Source: Nitrospira sp. (GTDB lineage: Bacteria > Nitrospirota > Nitrospiria > Nitrospirales > Nitrospiraceae). From it: a stretch of DNA of 64,000 bases. Made by a program: the position numbers and the translations under genes. The stretch lies in NCBI GenBank assembly GCA_029194665.1, contig JARFXO010000008.1, positions 1 through 64,000 on the forward strand, written 5' to 3'. Each line of letters opens with the position of its first letter. The first letter of the stretch is position 1. Of this stretch, positions 1-8,416 are shown piece after piece. The notes beneath the pieces are model-generated. The model searched no databases and had not been told where the DNA came from. It worked only from the letters and a program-made list of their open reading frames with translations.

Positions 1-1484
1 CTGGTCGGGATCGTGGCGTACGATGCCTGCTCGACAAAAAGGGGCGTCGCTTCGATGATCTGTCCGTACGGATCGACGAAGCCGGAAATTCCCGTGTTGG
101 CGGCGCGCGCGAAGGCCAAATGATTTTCTACTGAGCGAAAGACGACCATGGCAAAGTGCTGGGCGGGGGCCGAGGACGGCCCAAACCATCCGTCGTTCGT
201 AATCGTCACCAGAAACTCCGCACCGTTCGCCGCAAATTGCCGGACGAAATCCGGGAAGATCACTTCGTAGCAGATCGCCACGCCGAACTTGACCGACCTG
301 GTACCGGTCGACCGTTCTGTGTTCCAGGATTTCGGATTGAACGAGAGCGTCGTCGGCCCCGGTCCCGCTTCGAAATCGCCGATCCCTTCGACGAGTTTAT
401 CGAGAAAGAACAGGAGCGAGGATTTGAGGGGGATGTATTCTCCGAACGGCACGAGATGGTGCTTATCATAACGGCCGAGGACTGTGCCGTCCGTTCCCAG
501 CAGATAGGCACTGTTCAAGAGGTAGGGGCGGCGATCGGGGTAGAATCTCAAGGCCGGGCTGCCGAGAAGGATCGGTGCCTGCGCACGTTCCGCCCAAGCG
601 ATCAGCTGCAACTGGTACTCTTTCTCCCGCTCGAAAATAAACGGCGTGGCTGCCTCGGGCCACACGACCAAGTCGGTATTGGTTCCCAGTTGGGTCGTCA
701 GCCGGTCGAACCTCCTCATCGTCTCGTCGCGGAATGACGCATCCCACTTCACGGCTTGATCGATATTTGGCTGAATGACACCGACGGTAATGGATGGTTT
801 ATGATGGCCCAGGTCCTTAACACTCAGGACTGCTGAACTGTAGAACCATGAGAGCACCATGCAGGCGGCTGCAGTGGTGAGCAATTCCCACGGCAGCTGG
901 ACCGGGTGAAATCCTCTGAAAAACGGCATGATCCACAAGCACAGCTCGGCGAAGGCCACATTGACCAGGACAATGAGGAAGGAAATGCCGTACACACCTG
1001 TGTGGTCTGCCACCTGTATCAGGTCCAGCTCGCGATATTGTGAATAGCCGAGGAGACACCAGGGAAGGCCGGAAAGCAGATTGGTACGGAACAGCTCGAG
1101 TGCGACCCAGAAGCATGGCGCAAAGAAAATCCCGTAGCGCGGGATGAGTTCGCGCAGCCACACGACGGCAACGCAGTAGAGCCCGACATAGAGTCCGAGA
1201 TAGGTGGTCAGCAACAACAGAATTGCGTAGCTGACGATCTCCGGAACCTTGCCATAGATCGTCATGGCGGTGACGACCCATGCCATGATCCCGGTGAATC
1301 CAACGATTCCGCTCAACCAACCGATCCAAAAGGCTCGCTGTCTGGAGCATTGATCAAGCGCGAGATGGAGGGGAATCAGGGCGATCCAGGCCAGCAATCC
1401 CAGGTCAAACTTTGGAAAGCAGAGAGGCAAGAGCAGTCCGCTCGCGCAGGCAAGCAGTATCTGGCGCGAACGAGATCCATCCAT
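1..1484 (-). CDS. lnt: Apolipoprotein N-acyltransferase, C-terminus cut by window edge
   Basis: Transfers an acyl chain from a phospholipid to the N-terminal cysteine of lipoproteins in the inner membrane, the last step of lipoprotein maturation. The ATG at 1484 opens a frame that stays open to base 1 (494 codons), so only the extreme C-terminus is missing. The first ~220 residues are hydrophobic membrane segments; the rest is a nitrilase-fold domain. The three catalytic residues of the family are visible: Glu277 in WPEA, Lys341 in RYDKHH and Cys405 in ICYE. It is transcribed divergently from the PilZ gene at 1598. Its presence implies a diderm envelope with triacylated lipoproteins. Confidence 0.93.
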   Translation of the reverse strand, partial: MDGSRSRQILLACASGLLLPLCFPKFDLGLLAWIALIPLHLALDQCSRQRAFWIGWLSGIVGFTGIMAWVVTAMTIYGKVPEIVSYAILLLLTTYLGLYVGLYCVAVVWLRELIPRYGIFFAPCFWVALELFRTNLLSGLPWCLLGYSQYRELDLIQVADHTGVYGISFLIVLVNVAFAELCLWIMPFFRGFHPVQLPWELLTTAAACMVLSWFYSSAVLSVKDLGHHKPSITVGVIQPNIDQAVKWDASFRDETMRRFDRLTTQLGTNTDLVVWPEAATPFIFEREKEYQLQLIAWAERAQAPILLGSPALRFYPDRRPYLLNSAYLLGTDGTVLGRYDKHHLVPFGEYIPLKSSLLFFLDKLVEGIGDFEAGPGPTTLSFNPKSWNTERSTGTRSVKFGVAICYEVIFPDFVRQFAANGAEFLVTITNDGWFGPSSAPAQHFAMVVFRSVENHLAFARAANTGISGFVDPYGQIIEATPLFVEQASYATIPT

Positions 1485-1584
1485 CGAGCCGTACCTTACG
1501 AAAAGATGCGACGACTTGCAAGAGAATGCTTGAACAATCAGCGACTTGGGAGGCTTGCCAGGTGCTTTTCCTCGGTTAAAGCTG

Positions 1585-1590
1585 TATTCT
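1585..1590 (+). promoter_or_regulatory. Possible -10 box (TATTCT) just before a start codon
   Basis: TATTCT lies only seven bases before the ATG at 1598, which would put the transcription start at or next to the start codon. No Shine-Dalgarno sequence is seen between the two. No good -35 box is visible, so this is tentative. Confidence 0.35.
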
Positions 1591-1597
1591 ACCTCCT

Positions 1598-1927
1598 ATG
1601 GAGAGACGTCGGCATCATCGAGTTCCGGCTCAAGTCAAGAGTTTGCTTCGGGCGAACTCGCATGAAGTGGAGGGGGAGACCGTTGATCTGTCGCTCGGTG
1701 GCGCCCGGATTGAAAGCTCTCTTGGTGTCCAACCGGGAAAGCAGATAAGCATCAAACTCCTCATGCCGGGGGATGACACTCCGATCGGGATCGAGCAAGC
1801 CCAGGTCCGATGGGCGTTGGATCGGACTTTCGGCGTGAGGTTTCTCGGAGTACCGCAGCAGGAACTGCACGAATTAGAACAATTGATCGACGAATGTATC
1901 GCGCTCGATGAAGGGAGGGACGTATGA
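1598..1927 (+). CDS. Small single-domain PilZ protein
   Basis: A 109-residue protein that is essentially one PilZ domain, the family that binds cyclic di-GMP. Both binding motifs are present: R-x3-R at Arg4-Arg8 (RRHHR) and D-x-S-x2-G at residues 30-35 (DLSLGG). The rest follows the usual PilZ pattern, with a V-R-W strand near residue 70 and a C-terminal acidic helix. No second effector domain is present, so it would act through a partner. The stop overlaps the start of the next small membrane-protein gene (ATGA), suggesting coupled translation. Which process it controls cannot be told from sequence. Confidence 0.85.
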   Translation: MERRRHHRVPAQVKSLLRANSHEVEGETVDLSLGGARIESSLGVQPGKQISIKLLMPGDDTPIGIEQAQVRWALDRTFGVRFLGVPQQELHELEQLIDECIALDEGRDV

Positions 1928-2139
1928 AATCCGCGAGCAATTCCACCGAGACCTCGACCGACGACCCGCGCACCTGGATCGGTGGCGAAGCGACCGTCAG
2001 TTCCCAAGCCCACCGATATATCCGTCGCCAAGCGGGACCATCCAACTCGCTGCTCGGTGTGATCCTCGGCTTGACCTTCCTCGGCGGCCTCGCCCTGGGT
2101 AGCTCCTTCGCCCTGCTCTGTCGCTCCAAGAACCAGTAG
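1924..2139 (+). CDS. Small single-span membrane protein
   Basis: A 71-residue protein whose ATG overlaps the stop of the preceding PilZ gene by four bases, which is the main reason to believe it. The first ~40 residues are polar, and residues about 43-65 form one hydrophobic glycine-rich helix ending in a short basic tail (CRSKNQ). I do not recognise a family. Coupling to a PilZ gene suggests the two proteins may act together at the membrane; that is inference only. Confidence 0.6.
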   Translation: MKSASNSTETSTDDPRTWIGGEATVSSQAHRYIRRQAGPSNSLLGVILGLTFLGGLALGSSFALLCRSKNQ

Positions 2140-2519
2140 GAGTATTGGTCCCATCCGTTGTTGCACTGTTCTGAATGAGCCAGAGTCTGTCCGTGTCTCC
2201 TGTGCATGGGTACCGGCTTGCATTGGCTGTGACACACGTGGGCTCTACCTCTGTGACATTGCGAAACAGGTGGGAGACATCCCCGGACCCTGCGTCGAGC
2301 TCCAACGCCCCAGAGTCCTCGCTCACCTGACTGGCCAGACGGTCCAGAACCGGCTGACGCTTGAGAGCGAGTGAGCCATCTACGACAGCGAGCAGCTCGT
2401 GAGCAGCGGTCGCCGCGTTGGCCACCAGCCGCAGAGGAGCGAGGCATCGGTTTTCCTAAGACTCTTCTTCGCCAAATGAGATCAAGAAGCAGCTGCTTTT
2501 TGCTATACTCCTGTCCACC
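2140..2519. other. Intergenic stretch with no convincing gene
   Basis: About 380 bases between the small membrane protein and the next PilZ gene. A minus-strand frame (1997-2425) covers much of it, but that frame runs antisense through the membrane-protein gene, has no recognisable domain and becomes arginine/serine-rich, so I do not call it. The 3' end carries the promoter of the next gene. Confidence 0.4.
2501..2509 (+). promoter_or_regulatory. Extended -10 promoter (TGCTATACT) for the PilZ gene at 2520
   Basis: TATACT at 2504-2509 is preceded by TG-C, the extended -10 arrangement, and sits ten bases before the ATG. The predicted transcript would have a leader of only about four bases, so translation may be leaderless. 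No clear -35 box is visible. Confidence 0.5.
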
Positions 2520-2918
2520 ATGTCATCGGATACCCCCTCTCCGCAGCCCTCACCGGCAGAGCGCCGCGAGTTTTATCGCATCACCGTCACCTTGCCTATC
2601 TGTCTTCAGCCTGAGAGCGACCAGGCGGAGGGAACACTCATCGAGCGGTCCGTCAACATCAGCGGCGGCGGTATCGGCGTCACGCTCGACCAGGCCTTCG
2701 AGGTGAATAAAATTCTCTCATGCACTCTGCTCCTTCCCGGCCAGGTGCTCTTTAAGTCCTATGTCGAAGTGTTGCGTGTTGATCCCATTACCTACCCACT
2801 CAACACCTATCGCCTCCATGGGCGCTTCGTCAGGATGGCAACTCAGGATCGAGAGTTGCTGATCCGACACATCCTACAGTTCCAGCGTGAACACCTCACT
2901 AAGCACTACTCTGCTTGA
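2520..2918 (+). CDS. PilZ-domain protein
   Basis: A 132-residue protein with a PilZ cyclic-di-GMP-binding domain. R-x3-R is at Arg16-Arg20 (REFYR) and N-x-S-x2-G at residues 46-51 (NISGGG). The C-terminal third, ending in a QREHLTK-type helix, is common in stand-alone PilZ proteins. It is followed directly (TGA then ATG, no gap) by a third PilZ-like gene, so the pair are probably cotranscribed from the promoter at 2501-2509. No effector domain is attached. Confidence 0.85.
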   Translation: MSSDTPSPQPSPAERREFYRITVTLPICLQPESDQAEGTLIERSVNISGGGIGVTLDQAFEVNKILSCTLLLPGQVLFKSYVEVLRVDPITYPLNTYRLHGRFVRMATQDRELLIRHILQFQREHLTKHYSA

Positions 2919-3401
2919 ATGGACAAGGTCATCACTGTGAGGAGGATTCGCCCAATTCTGAGGACCCCGCTTCGTCCCCGCGAAAGGGGGATTCATTCTG
3001 TCACGCGAGGCCGACTAGACTGGGCCACCGTGGAACCCACATTTCCCTATTTTCGACACCACTATCGAGTCCCCCTGGCCGTGCAATACCCCGTGATGTT
3101 TTCCGATACGGACACGATCGCGGAGGGAAAGGTCATGAACCTCACCGTGTTCGGCTGCGCGATCGAATGTGTCGGTGCTGCGCCGAGGCGAACCACCCTC
3201 CGCGTCCGGCTGATCCTCCCGGATCAGGCACGATCACTGCCGGTTGAAGAAGCAGAGGTCCGTTGGGTCCAAGGGAATCGAATGGGGCTTCAGTTTCACA
3301 AGGTGGGACGAGCGGCGGATTTTCGGCTCCATGGGTTTGTATGGGATCGCATGGTCGAACGGCTCCGAACGATCACTCAGGAAGGATTTTTAATCTCTTG
3401 A
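2919..3401 (+). CDS. PilZ-like protein with N-terminal extension
   Basis: A 160-residue protein starting directly after the previous stop. The first ~40 residues are basic and unassigned. A PilZ core follows, with R-x3-R at Arg46-Arg50 (RHHYR). The second motif reads NLTVFG (residues 74-79), with Thr in place of the usual Ser, so cyclic di-GMP binding may be weaker or altered. An E-V-R-W strand and a G-L-Q-F segment near the end match the PilZ fold. Its last 25 bases overlap the convergent flippase-like gene. Confidence 0.75.
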   Translation: MDKVITVRRIRPILRTPLRPRERGIHSVTRGRLDWATVEPTFPYFRHHYRVPLAVQYPVMFSDTDTIAEGKVMNLTVFGCAIECVGAAPRRTTLRVRLILPDQARSLPVEEAEVRWVQGNRMGLQFHKVGRAADFRLHGFVWDRMVERLRTITQEGFLIS

Positions 3402-4381
3402 TCCTGCGCTATCCTGCCTTTTCCAACCATCGCCAAACACAACAGCCCGATGCCGATCCACACGAGCTCACGGAACCGTCGCAGCAGTGCGAAGGTGATC
3501 CCCATCACGTCGCTGTAACCGAACGCTTGGAGCAACAGAAGATTGCCGGCATCTTGAGCGCCCAGACTGCCGGGGATCAAGAAGGAGCCCCCCTTGATGA
3601 AAACCGCAAGCGCTCCTATCGAGAGGGCGGACAACGCGCTCACTGAACCGCCGAGTACATAAATAATCCCGAACACCTCCAACGATTCGGCCATCCAGCC
3701 CAAAAAGTACAACGCCATCGACGCATAAAAGGCATGTTGATGGTGGCGGTAGAAATTTCGAATCGTCTGATCGATCGAGCGCAGGTGCTCTTCATGCGTC
3801 TCCAGAGACTGGATTCGCACGCCTAGTTTCTTGACCAATGACAGAATCGAGGCAAAGAGTCCACGCTGCTGGATGAAGACAAATCCTGCGATTGAACAGA
3901 CCAGCAGTCCGACGCTCACCAGAGCTGCGGTGATCGTCTGGCCCGCTGAACTCCCGGCACCCAGCATCCAGAAGGCAAGGGCGATTCCCGTAAGGATATA
4001 GAACACCTCGGCGATCGTCATGGTCGTCTTCGCGATCACGACGGAAGCGGCCCCCTCTGCCATGGGAACGTCGTACCTTTTGAGCAGAAAGGCCTTCACC
4101 GGTTCGCCCCCCAGGTAGGCCGGAGTGGTCATGTTCACCACCTCGCCGGCGGTCCGAATCGTCAGCAGTCGCCAAAATGGAACCCCTTGTGCCGCTCGCC
4201 CCAACACCACTTTCCACCCATAGGCTTCAATGGAATACATGATGGTAGATGGGAGTAGGATGCCGAGCAAAGCTATTGGACCGAGTCTTGTAGCAGCCGT
4301 GTAGATATTGGCGGGGCCGATATGCCAGACAAGAAGGCTCAGAACGACGAGGCCAAGAGCGAGTAGGATATAGCGCAACAC
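3377..4381 (-). CDS. Flippase-like / lysylphosphatidylglycerol-synthase transmembrane-region protein
   Basis: A 334-residue polytopic membrane protein of the UPF0104 / LPG-synthase transmembrane superfamily. Family features are the early G-W-K segment, the T-x-P-A-Y-L-G-G-E-P-x-K-A loop near residues 87-99 and the late G-A-Q-D-A-G segment near residue 273. Relatives that lack the soluble aminoacyltransferase domain, as here, are usually regarded as lipid flippase-like proteins. It is the last gene of a minus-strand operon, 25 bases after the CDP-alcohol phosphotransferase. Context suggests it moves or senses the lipid or lipid-linked product of that enzyme; this is inference. Its 3' end overlaps a convergent PilZ-like gene. 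Confidence 0.8.
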   Translation of the reverse strand: MLRYILLALGLVVLSLLVWHIGPANIYTAATRLGPIALLGILLPSTIMYSIEAYGWKVVLGRAAQGVPFWRLLTIRTAGEVVNMTTPAYLGGEPVKAFLLKRYDVPMAEGAASVVIAKTTMTIAEVFYILTGIALAFWMLGAGSSAGQTITAALVSVGLLVCSIAGFVFIQQRGLFASILSLVKKLGVRIQSLETHEEHLRSIDQTIRNFYRHHQHAFYASMALYFLGWMAESLEVFGIIYVLGGSVSALSALSIGALAVFIKGGSFLIPGSLGAQDAGNLLLLQAFGYSDVMGITFALLRRFRELVWIGIGLLCLAMVGKGRIAQDQEIKNPS

Positions 4382-4406
4382 GTTAGTCAGACGGCCAATG
4401 TGACAT

Positions 4407-5843
4407 TTATGGTCGAAGGGATGAGACTGCAGATGGACGGATGAGCCATGCTACGGTGCCGGCAAACAGCCATGTGCCGGCTACCGCAAAGAGCAGAAAC
4501 CAATAAAGTTGATCGAACAGCGCAAAGGCCAGTAAGGCTGCTGAGAAATCGCGGCTGGCGACATTTTTCAAGATGGCATCCGCCCAGGCTGCATGGGTAG
4601 GGGTTCTCCACCCACTCGCCGCTTTGATCTTGTGCGCCTTTTCGGCAAGTACGAGCGAGAGGCCGTTGCCGAACACGGCGGCGGCGCCTAGCGCGAGCGG
4701 AACCCAGTCGTCTGTTTGTCCCATGTGGGTCGCGTAGAGTCCCACGGCGATGCCAGCAAAAATCGCCATATGCACGATGTTGTCCAAGACAACGTCGAGC
4801 CAAGCACCAAAGGGCGACTCGGTAAAGGTCAATCGGGCGACTTCACCGTCGCAGCAATCAATGACGGCTGCCAATTGAAACAGGAGGGCTGCCACAATAC
4901 CGGCGCTGTACGTACCCATCCCAAACCCAGCTGCAGCAACCAGACCGATTAATCCGGCGAGCACCGTGATGGAATTAGGCGACAACCCCGTGGCAAGAAA
5001 CAGACGCGTGAACCAGCGAGAGATCTTGCGATTGAAATAGCGATCGACGAACCCTTCAAATTCCCCCTTGAGCGAACTGAACAACTTCTTTTCGGCTGTG
5101 TGGACATCAGCCAGGGTTCGGACCGGTTGATACCAATTACCCCGTTTTTCTTCGGACGAGACGACACGCACCCGACCATCCACAACAGCCTGCTCAAGCC
5201 ACTGCCGGATCGGAGCGGTCCCCTTCTCACTCGCCGGTTGATCGGCGATGCTCATCAGGCTTGCCGGCACGACCACCAGATCAGCGACACGCAAGGCCGG
5301 ATCGTCGAAACGGAGGGGGGCGAAGGTGGCCGGGCAACCGGGCTGGACTTTCGATCGCACGCACTGCACCAGGAGCTGATCGACCTGCCCCGGTGGGGCT
5401 TGAGAGACCACGATGGCTTGACCGTCCTGCACGTCACGCCGCAACCGCTCGATCAACCCTCGAGAGAACACGCTATTGACGCTCGCGACCAACGCAAAGC
5501 CATGCACTTCGGCCGCCAAGGCTTCCCATGTCCGAGGATCGTCGAGAGGAAATTCGCGGATCGGCATCCATCGGACGGGAATCGTGAGACGCGGCCCTTT
5601 GCCGAGCGCCTGTTTCAGCTGTTCCTCCTCAGAACCGGAAAGGACGATTAACTGACGAATCCCCGCCCGTTGCAACGTGAGCACGGTCCGTTGAAAGAGC
5701 CCGACCCCTACGACGCTCGTCAAAGGTCCCACGTCGCGGACCTGTTGCCCGATCGGACCGCCGAATACCCCGACAGATGGCAGCAGAATCGCCGTCGCCA
5801 GTCCTTGGATCTCGGCTCTCCTCTGAAGGATGCTCTTACTCAT
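4407..5843 (-). CDS. CDP-alcohol phosphotransferase with N-terminal nucleotidyltransferase-like domain
   Basis: A 478-residue two-part enzyme. Residues ~1-240 look like a Rossmann-type nucleotidyltransferase fold but lack the G-x-G-x-R/K loop, so that half is probably not catalytic. Residues ~270-478 are a membrane CDP-alcohol phosphotransferase with the complete signature D-x2-D-G-x2-A-R-x8-G-x3-D-x3-D, starting at Asp329. Such enzymes displace CMP from a CDP-activated head group onto a lipid or polyol alcohol. The layout resembles the archaeal/Thermotoga fused inositol-phosphate cytidylyltransferase/DIPP synthase. Here the neighbours are phosphonate genes, so the likely donor is CDP-2-aminoethylphosphonate or a relative, and the product a phosphonolipid or phosphonoglycan. 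Confidence 0.85.
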   Translation of the reverse strand: MSKSILQRRAEIQGLATAILLPSVGVFGGPIGQQVRDVGPLTSVVGVGLFQRTVLTLQRAGIRQLIVLSGSEEEQLKQALGKGPRLTIPVRWMPIREFPLDDPRTWEALAAEVHGFALVASVNSVFSRGLIERLRRDVQDGQAIVVSQAPPGQVDQLLVQCVRSKVQPGCPATFAPLRFDDPALRVADLVVVPASLMSIADQPASEKGTAPIRQWLEQAVVDGRVRVVSSEEKRGNWYQPVRTLADVHTAEKKLFSSLKGEFEGFVDRYFNRKISRWFTRLFLATGLSPNSITVLAGLIGLVAAAGFGMGTYSAGIVAALLFQLAAVIDCCDGEVARLTFTESPFGAWLDVVLDNIVHMAIFAGIAVGLYATHMGQTDDWVPLALGAAAVFGNGLSLVLAEKAHKIKAASGWRTPTHAAWADAILKNVASRDFSAALLAFALFDQLYWFLLFAVAGTWLFAGTVAWLIRPSAVSSLRP

Positions 5844-5935
5844 GGTTTCATAGACAACGATGCGTGATCACCAGTGCTCCCTTGCCCAGGTCCCCGTTCT
5901 CTTCTATCGGACATCCTCCCATGGTGAAGACTCTC

Positions 5936-6655
5936 TCATAATCTTGGCAAAACTTCCAATTCAGCTTTTCTTACGTCTTCGATGAAGTCGATCTCGGTCC
6001 AGGGCAACCCTCCGATCCGTTCATGACCGACCCGCACGTCCTGAAAATACTGCTGTAGCGCGTCCTCGTACTCCATATCCCACGAGCCTCTGTCGATGTA
6101 GCCATGGAGAGATGAGACGACGCGAGCCGTGTCGGCATGCCGAACTCGAAGAAATCCAACCCCTTCCCCGGCGTAATCATACTGTTCCGGCAAGCTCTTT
6201 GTCAGCGCAATAACTCGCCCCCCCGCCACGACCACCATGCATTCTTCTCCGGTCTGCTTCACCGTCTCATCCATCAACAACGCATTCTCAGAGGGTGACG
6301 ATACCAGACGCCGTAGGATCTCCGGATGGAACAGCACGTCGGCATCCATCACGATAGTGTCGTCGTCGAGCGCGGTTCGTGCGATCCACAGCGAGGAAAT
6401 ACTGCCTCGGTGAAACTGCTCGTTGACCAGAAAGGTAACGTTGACGCCACAGGCATCCCGTTCAACCGCCGCACGAATCATCTCCTGCTTGTACCCTACG
6501 ACAATCTCCGCCCGACGAATGCCGACGGAAACCAGCGACTCTAAGTACCGGCGCAGGAGTGACCGTCCGCCGATCTCGATGAGGCATTTCGGGCGATGTT
6601 GGGTCACCTCCCACAGCCGTTTTCCCACTCCCGCTGCAAGGATGACCGCCTTCAT
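5936..6655 (-). CDS. Stand-alone nucleotidyltransferase, probable CTP:phosphonate cytidylyltransferase (PntC/LicC-like)
   Basis: A 239-residue nucleotidyltransferase. The start is set at the ATG whose bases overlap the transaminase stop (ATGA at 6655); a start 12 bases upstream is also open. The N-terminus has the intact nucleotide loop L-A-A-G-V-G-K-R and the P-K-C-L segment, and a D-A-D metal motif follows near residue 100. A W-T-E-I-D-F sequence close to the C-terminus is typical of the phosphocholine / PntC / inositol-phosphate cytidylyltransferases. Placed between a phosphonate transaminase and a CDP-alcohol phosphotransferase, it most simply makes CDP-aminoethylphosphonate. The exact substrate is not shown by sequence. 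Confidence 0.85.
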   Translation of the reverse strand: MKAVILAAGVGKRLWEVTQHRPKCLIEIGGRSLLRRYLESLVSVGIRRAEIVVGYKQEMIRAAVERDACGVNVTFLVNEQFHRGSISSLWIARTALDDDTIVMDADVLFHPEILRRLVSSPSENALLMDETVKQTGEECMVVVAGGRVIALTKSLPEQYDYAGEGVGFLRVRHADTARVVSSLHGYIDRGSWDMEYEDALQQYFQDVRVGHERIGGLPWTEIDFIEDVRKAELEVLPRL

Positions 6656-7734
6656 GCCGATTTGCACACCTGTTCGAAGGCGTCGAGAAACCCGACAAAT
6701 TGTGCCTCGGACAATGCCCCCATATTGGCCACGCGGAAAATCTTGTTCTCTAGGTTGCCTTGACCGGCATAAATGACATAGCCCTGCTGCTTCAGCCGAT
6801 CATGCAACGCGTCGTAAGCAACGCCATCCGGCAGGTGATAGGCCGTGATGGTATTCGATTGCCGGTCCGTGGGGAGCAGGGCCTTCACACCGAGCTTGGC
6901 CATTCGTTCACGGATTAGGGTTGCCGTCTTCTTGTACCGTTGGATGCGATTGGTCACGCCTTCTTCGAGGAGTTCGTTGAGTGCTTCGTCGAAGGCATAG
7001 TAGACCTGCACCGCGGGCGTGAAGGGAATCGTGCCTCGCCCCTCGTTGTTGATGTAATGGGTCAGATGGAGATACCACGAGCGCTTCGGGTACGAGCGCA
7101 TTTTTTCGACGAACCCCTTCCGCACCAGCACGAACGAGACGCCTGGAAACCCCTGAATACACTTTCCTGCCGTCCCCACGACCATATAGATGTGCGACCG
7201 TGCGATGTCGATTGTCTCGCCCGCCAACGCACTGACGGCATCGAGCACAAACACCCGATTCTGATTATCGACGACCTCGGCAATCTCGTGGACAGGATTG
7301 AGGAGGCCGGTGGTGGTCTCATGGTGCACCATGCCGACGGCGTGCACTTCCTGATGCTGACGCAGGGAAAGCAGTAATTTTTCCGGATCGGGCCGAGCCG
7401 TCCATTCATACTTCAATTCGTTCACCCCCAGGCGATGGAGGCCCACGATTTGGGACATCCGTTCACCATAGACGCCGTTGTTGAGGATGAGCATACGGCG
7501 GCCGTGAGGAAGCGACGACATCAAGGCGGCTTCGACGGCAGCCGTCCCTGATCCGGTCATCACGACGGCGACATAGTCCGATTCAGCTTCGGGGACAAAG
7601 GCTTTGAGCAGTTTGGCTTGGATGCGGTGAAGCAGTTCGTAGAATTCATCCTCTCGATGACAGATGTCAGGTTTCAGCAGTGCCTGCCGTACCCGTTCGG
7701 ACACGTTCACTGGCCCGGGATTCAGAAGAACCAC
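6652..7734 (-). CDS. phnW: Class V aminotransferase, probable 2-aminoethylphosphonate transaminase
   Basis: A 360-residue PLP enzyme. The N-terminus N-P-G-P-V-N-x6-R-x-A-L-L-x-P-D-I-C-H-R-E matches PhnW-type 2-aminoethylphosphonate:pyruvate transaminases closely. The PLP lysine is Lys191 in GTAGKCIQG. In biosynthetic clusters this enzyme runs in reverse and aminates phosphonoacetaldehyde to 2-aminoethylphosphonate; relatives also act as alanine-glyoxylate transaminases. The start is GTG at 7734 with a GGAGAG ribosome site. It lies downstream of both phosphonopyruvate decarboxylase subunits and overlaps the cytidylyltransferase by four bases. Confidence 0.88.
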   Translation of the reverse strand: MVLLNPGPVNVSERVRQALLKPDICHREDEFYELLHRIQAKLLKAFVPEAESDYVAVVMTGSGTAAVEAALMSSLPHGRRMLILNNGVYGERMSQIVGLHRLGVNELKYEWTARPDPEKLLLSLRQHQEVHAVGMVHHETTTGLLNPVHEIAEVVDNQNRVFVLDAVSALAGETIDIARSHIYMVVGTAGKCIQGFPGVSFVLVRKGFVEKMRSYPKRSWYLHLTHYINNEGRGTIPFTPAVQVYYAFDEALNELLEEGVTNRIQRYKKTATLIRERMAKLGVKALLPTDRQSNTITAYHLPDGVAYDALHDRLKQQGYVIYAGQGNLENKIFRVANMGALSEAQFVGFLDAFEQVCKSA

Positions 7735-7743
7735 GCTTCTCTC

Positions 7744-7823
7744 CGTTATTCGTCAACCGTGAATCGTTAATCGGAAAAGTACGGATTGTTCTTCCCGCAC
7801 CAACTAGCGATTCACGAATAACG
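7744..7823. repeat. Imperfect inverted repeat between decarboxylase and transaminase genes
   Basis: CGTTATTCGT (7744-7753), five unmatched bases and GTGAATCGTTA (7759-7769) can pair with TAGCGATTCACGAATAACG (7805-7823). The message could fold into a long bulged hairpin about 80 bases across. A third partial copy, CCAACCGTGAATCG, lies between the two decarboxylase genes around 8443-8456. It may be an mRNA-processing or stability element, or a dispersed intergenic repeat. Confidence 0.6.
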
Positions 7824-7837
7824 TTTCACGAGTCACG

Positions 7838-8416
7838 TCAGTCGATCGCTTTCATGAACCGGCGAGTGATGTCCGGCGGATCGTGCAGAACACGGCCGGC
7901 ATCTTCCACAAATTCGTTCACCTTGATGAGCAACATGCTTGGCCCATCCTTCTTCAGCATCTCCTTGAACTCGTAGACGAGATCATCGCGATCAAGTACC
8001 CGTTCCACATTCGCGTAGCCTGCGGCCTTCGCCACTTTCTCCAGCGGGACCACGTTGGAGATTGTGGGCTGGTTCCCGGTCGTTCCGTACACTTCGTTGT
8101 CGAATACGACGTGGATGAAGTTTTTCGGTTTCAACGCGCCGACCGTTGCGAGAGTGCCCATTCCCATTAAGACATTCCCATCGCCATCGAAGGTAATCAC
8201 CTGTTTATTCGGCTTTGCGAGTGCGACACCGAGTGCGATCGCCGGGGCATTTCCCATGGAGCCGATCATGTAGAAATGAGTGGACCGATCCGCAATCTTG
8301 TGCGCCTCGCGCGAGGGAAACCCGTTGCAGATAATGACGGGCTGATCGGTCAGCAGCTCCAGTAAGGCCGCCATAGCCTGCGCTCGGCTGATCAATGTGC
8401 CTTGCTCGGGTCTCAT
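7838..8416 (-). CDS. Phosphonopyruvate decarboxylase, TPP-binding (beta) subunit
   Basis: A 192-residue C-terminal half of a thiamine-diphosphate decarboxylase. The TPP motif runs from G-D-G-N (residues ~75-78) to F-D-N-E about 28 residues later, followed by Y-G-T-T-G-N-Q. This matches the C-terminal domain of Ppd/Fom2-type phosphonopyruvate decarboxylases and of sulfopyruvate decarboxylase ComE. The frame opens at TTG 8446, but the ATG at 8416 is preceded by GAGGTGG and is preferred. Together with the alpha subunit upstream it would convert phosphonopyruvate to phosphonoacetaldehyde, pulling the unfavourable mutase reaction forward. The neighbouring PEP mutase favours phosphonopyruvate over sulfopyruvate. 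Confidence 0.87.
   Translation of the reverse strand: MRPEQGTLISRAQAMAALLELLTDQPVIICNGFPSREAHKIADRSTHFYMIGSMGNAPAIALGVALAKPNKQVITFDGDGNVLMGMGTLATVGALKPKNFIHVVFDNEVYGTTGNQPTISNVVPLEKVAKAAGYANVERVLDRDDLVYEFKEMLKKDGPSMLLIKVNEFVEDAGRVLHDPPDITRRFMKAID

Noticed and set aside
1997..2425. Minus-strand 142-codon frame
   Set aside because: No recognisable domain, runs antisense through the small membrane-protein gene and loses normal composition towards its end.
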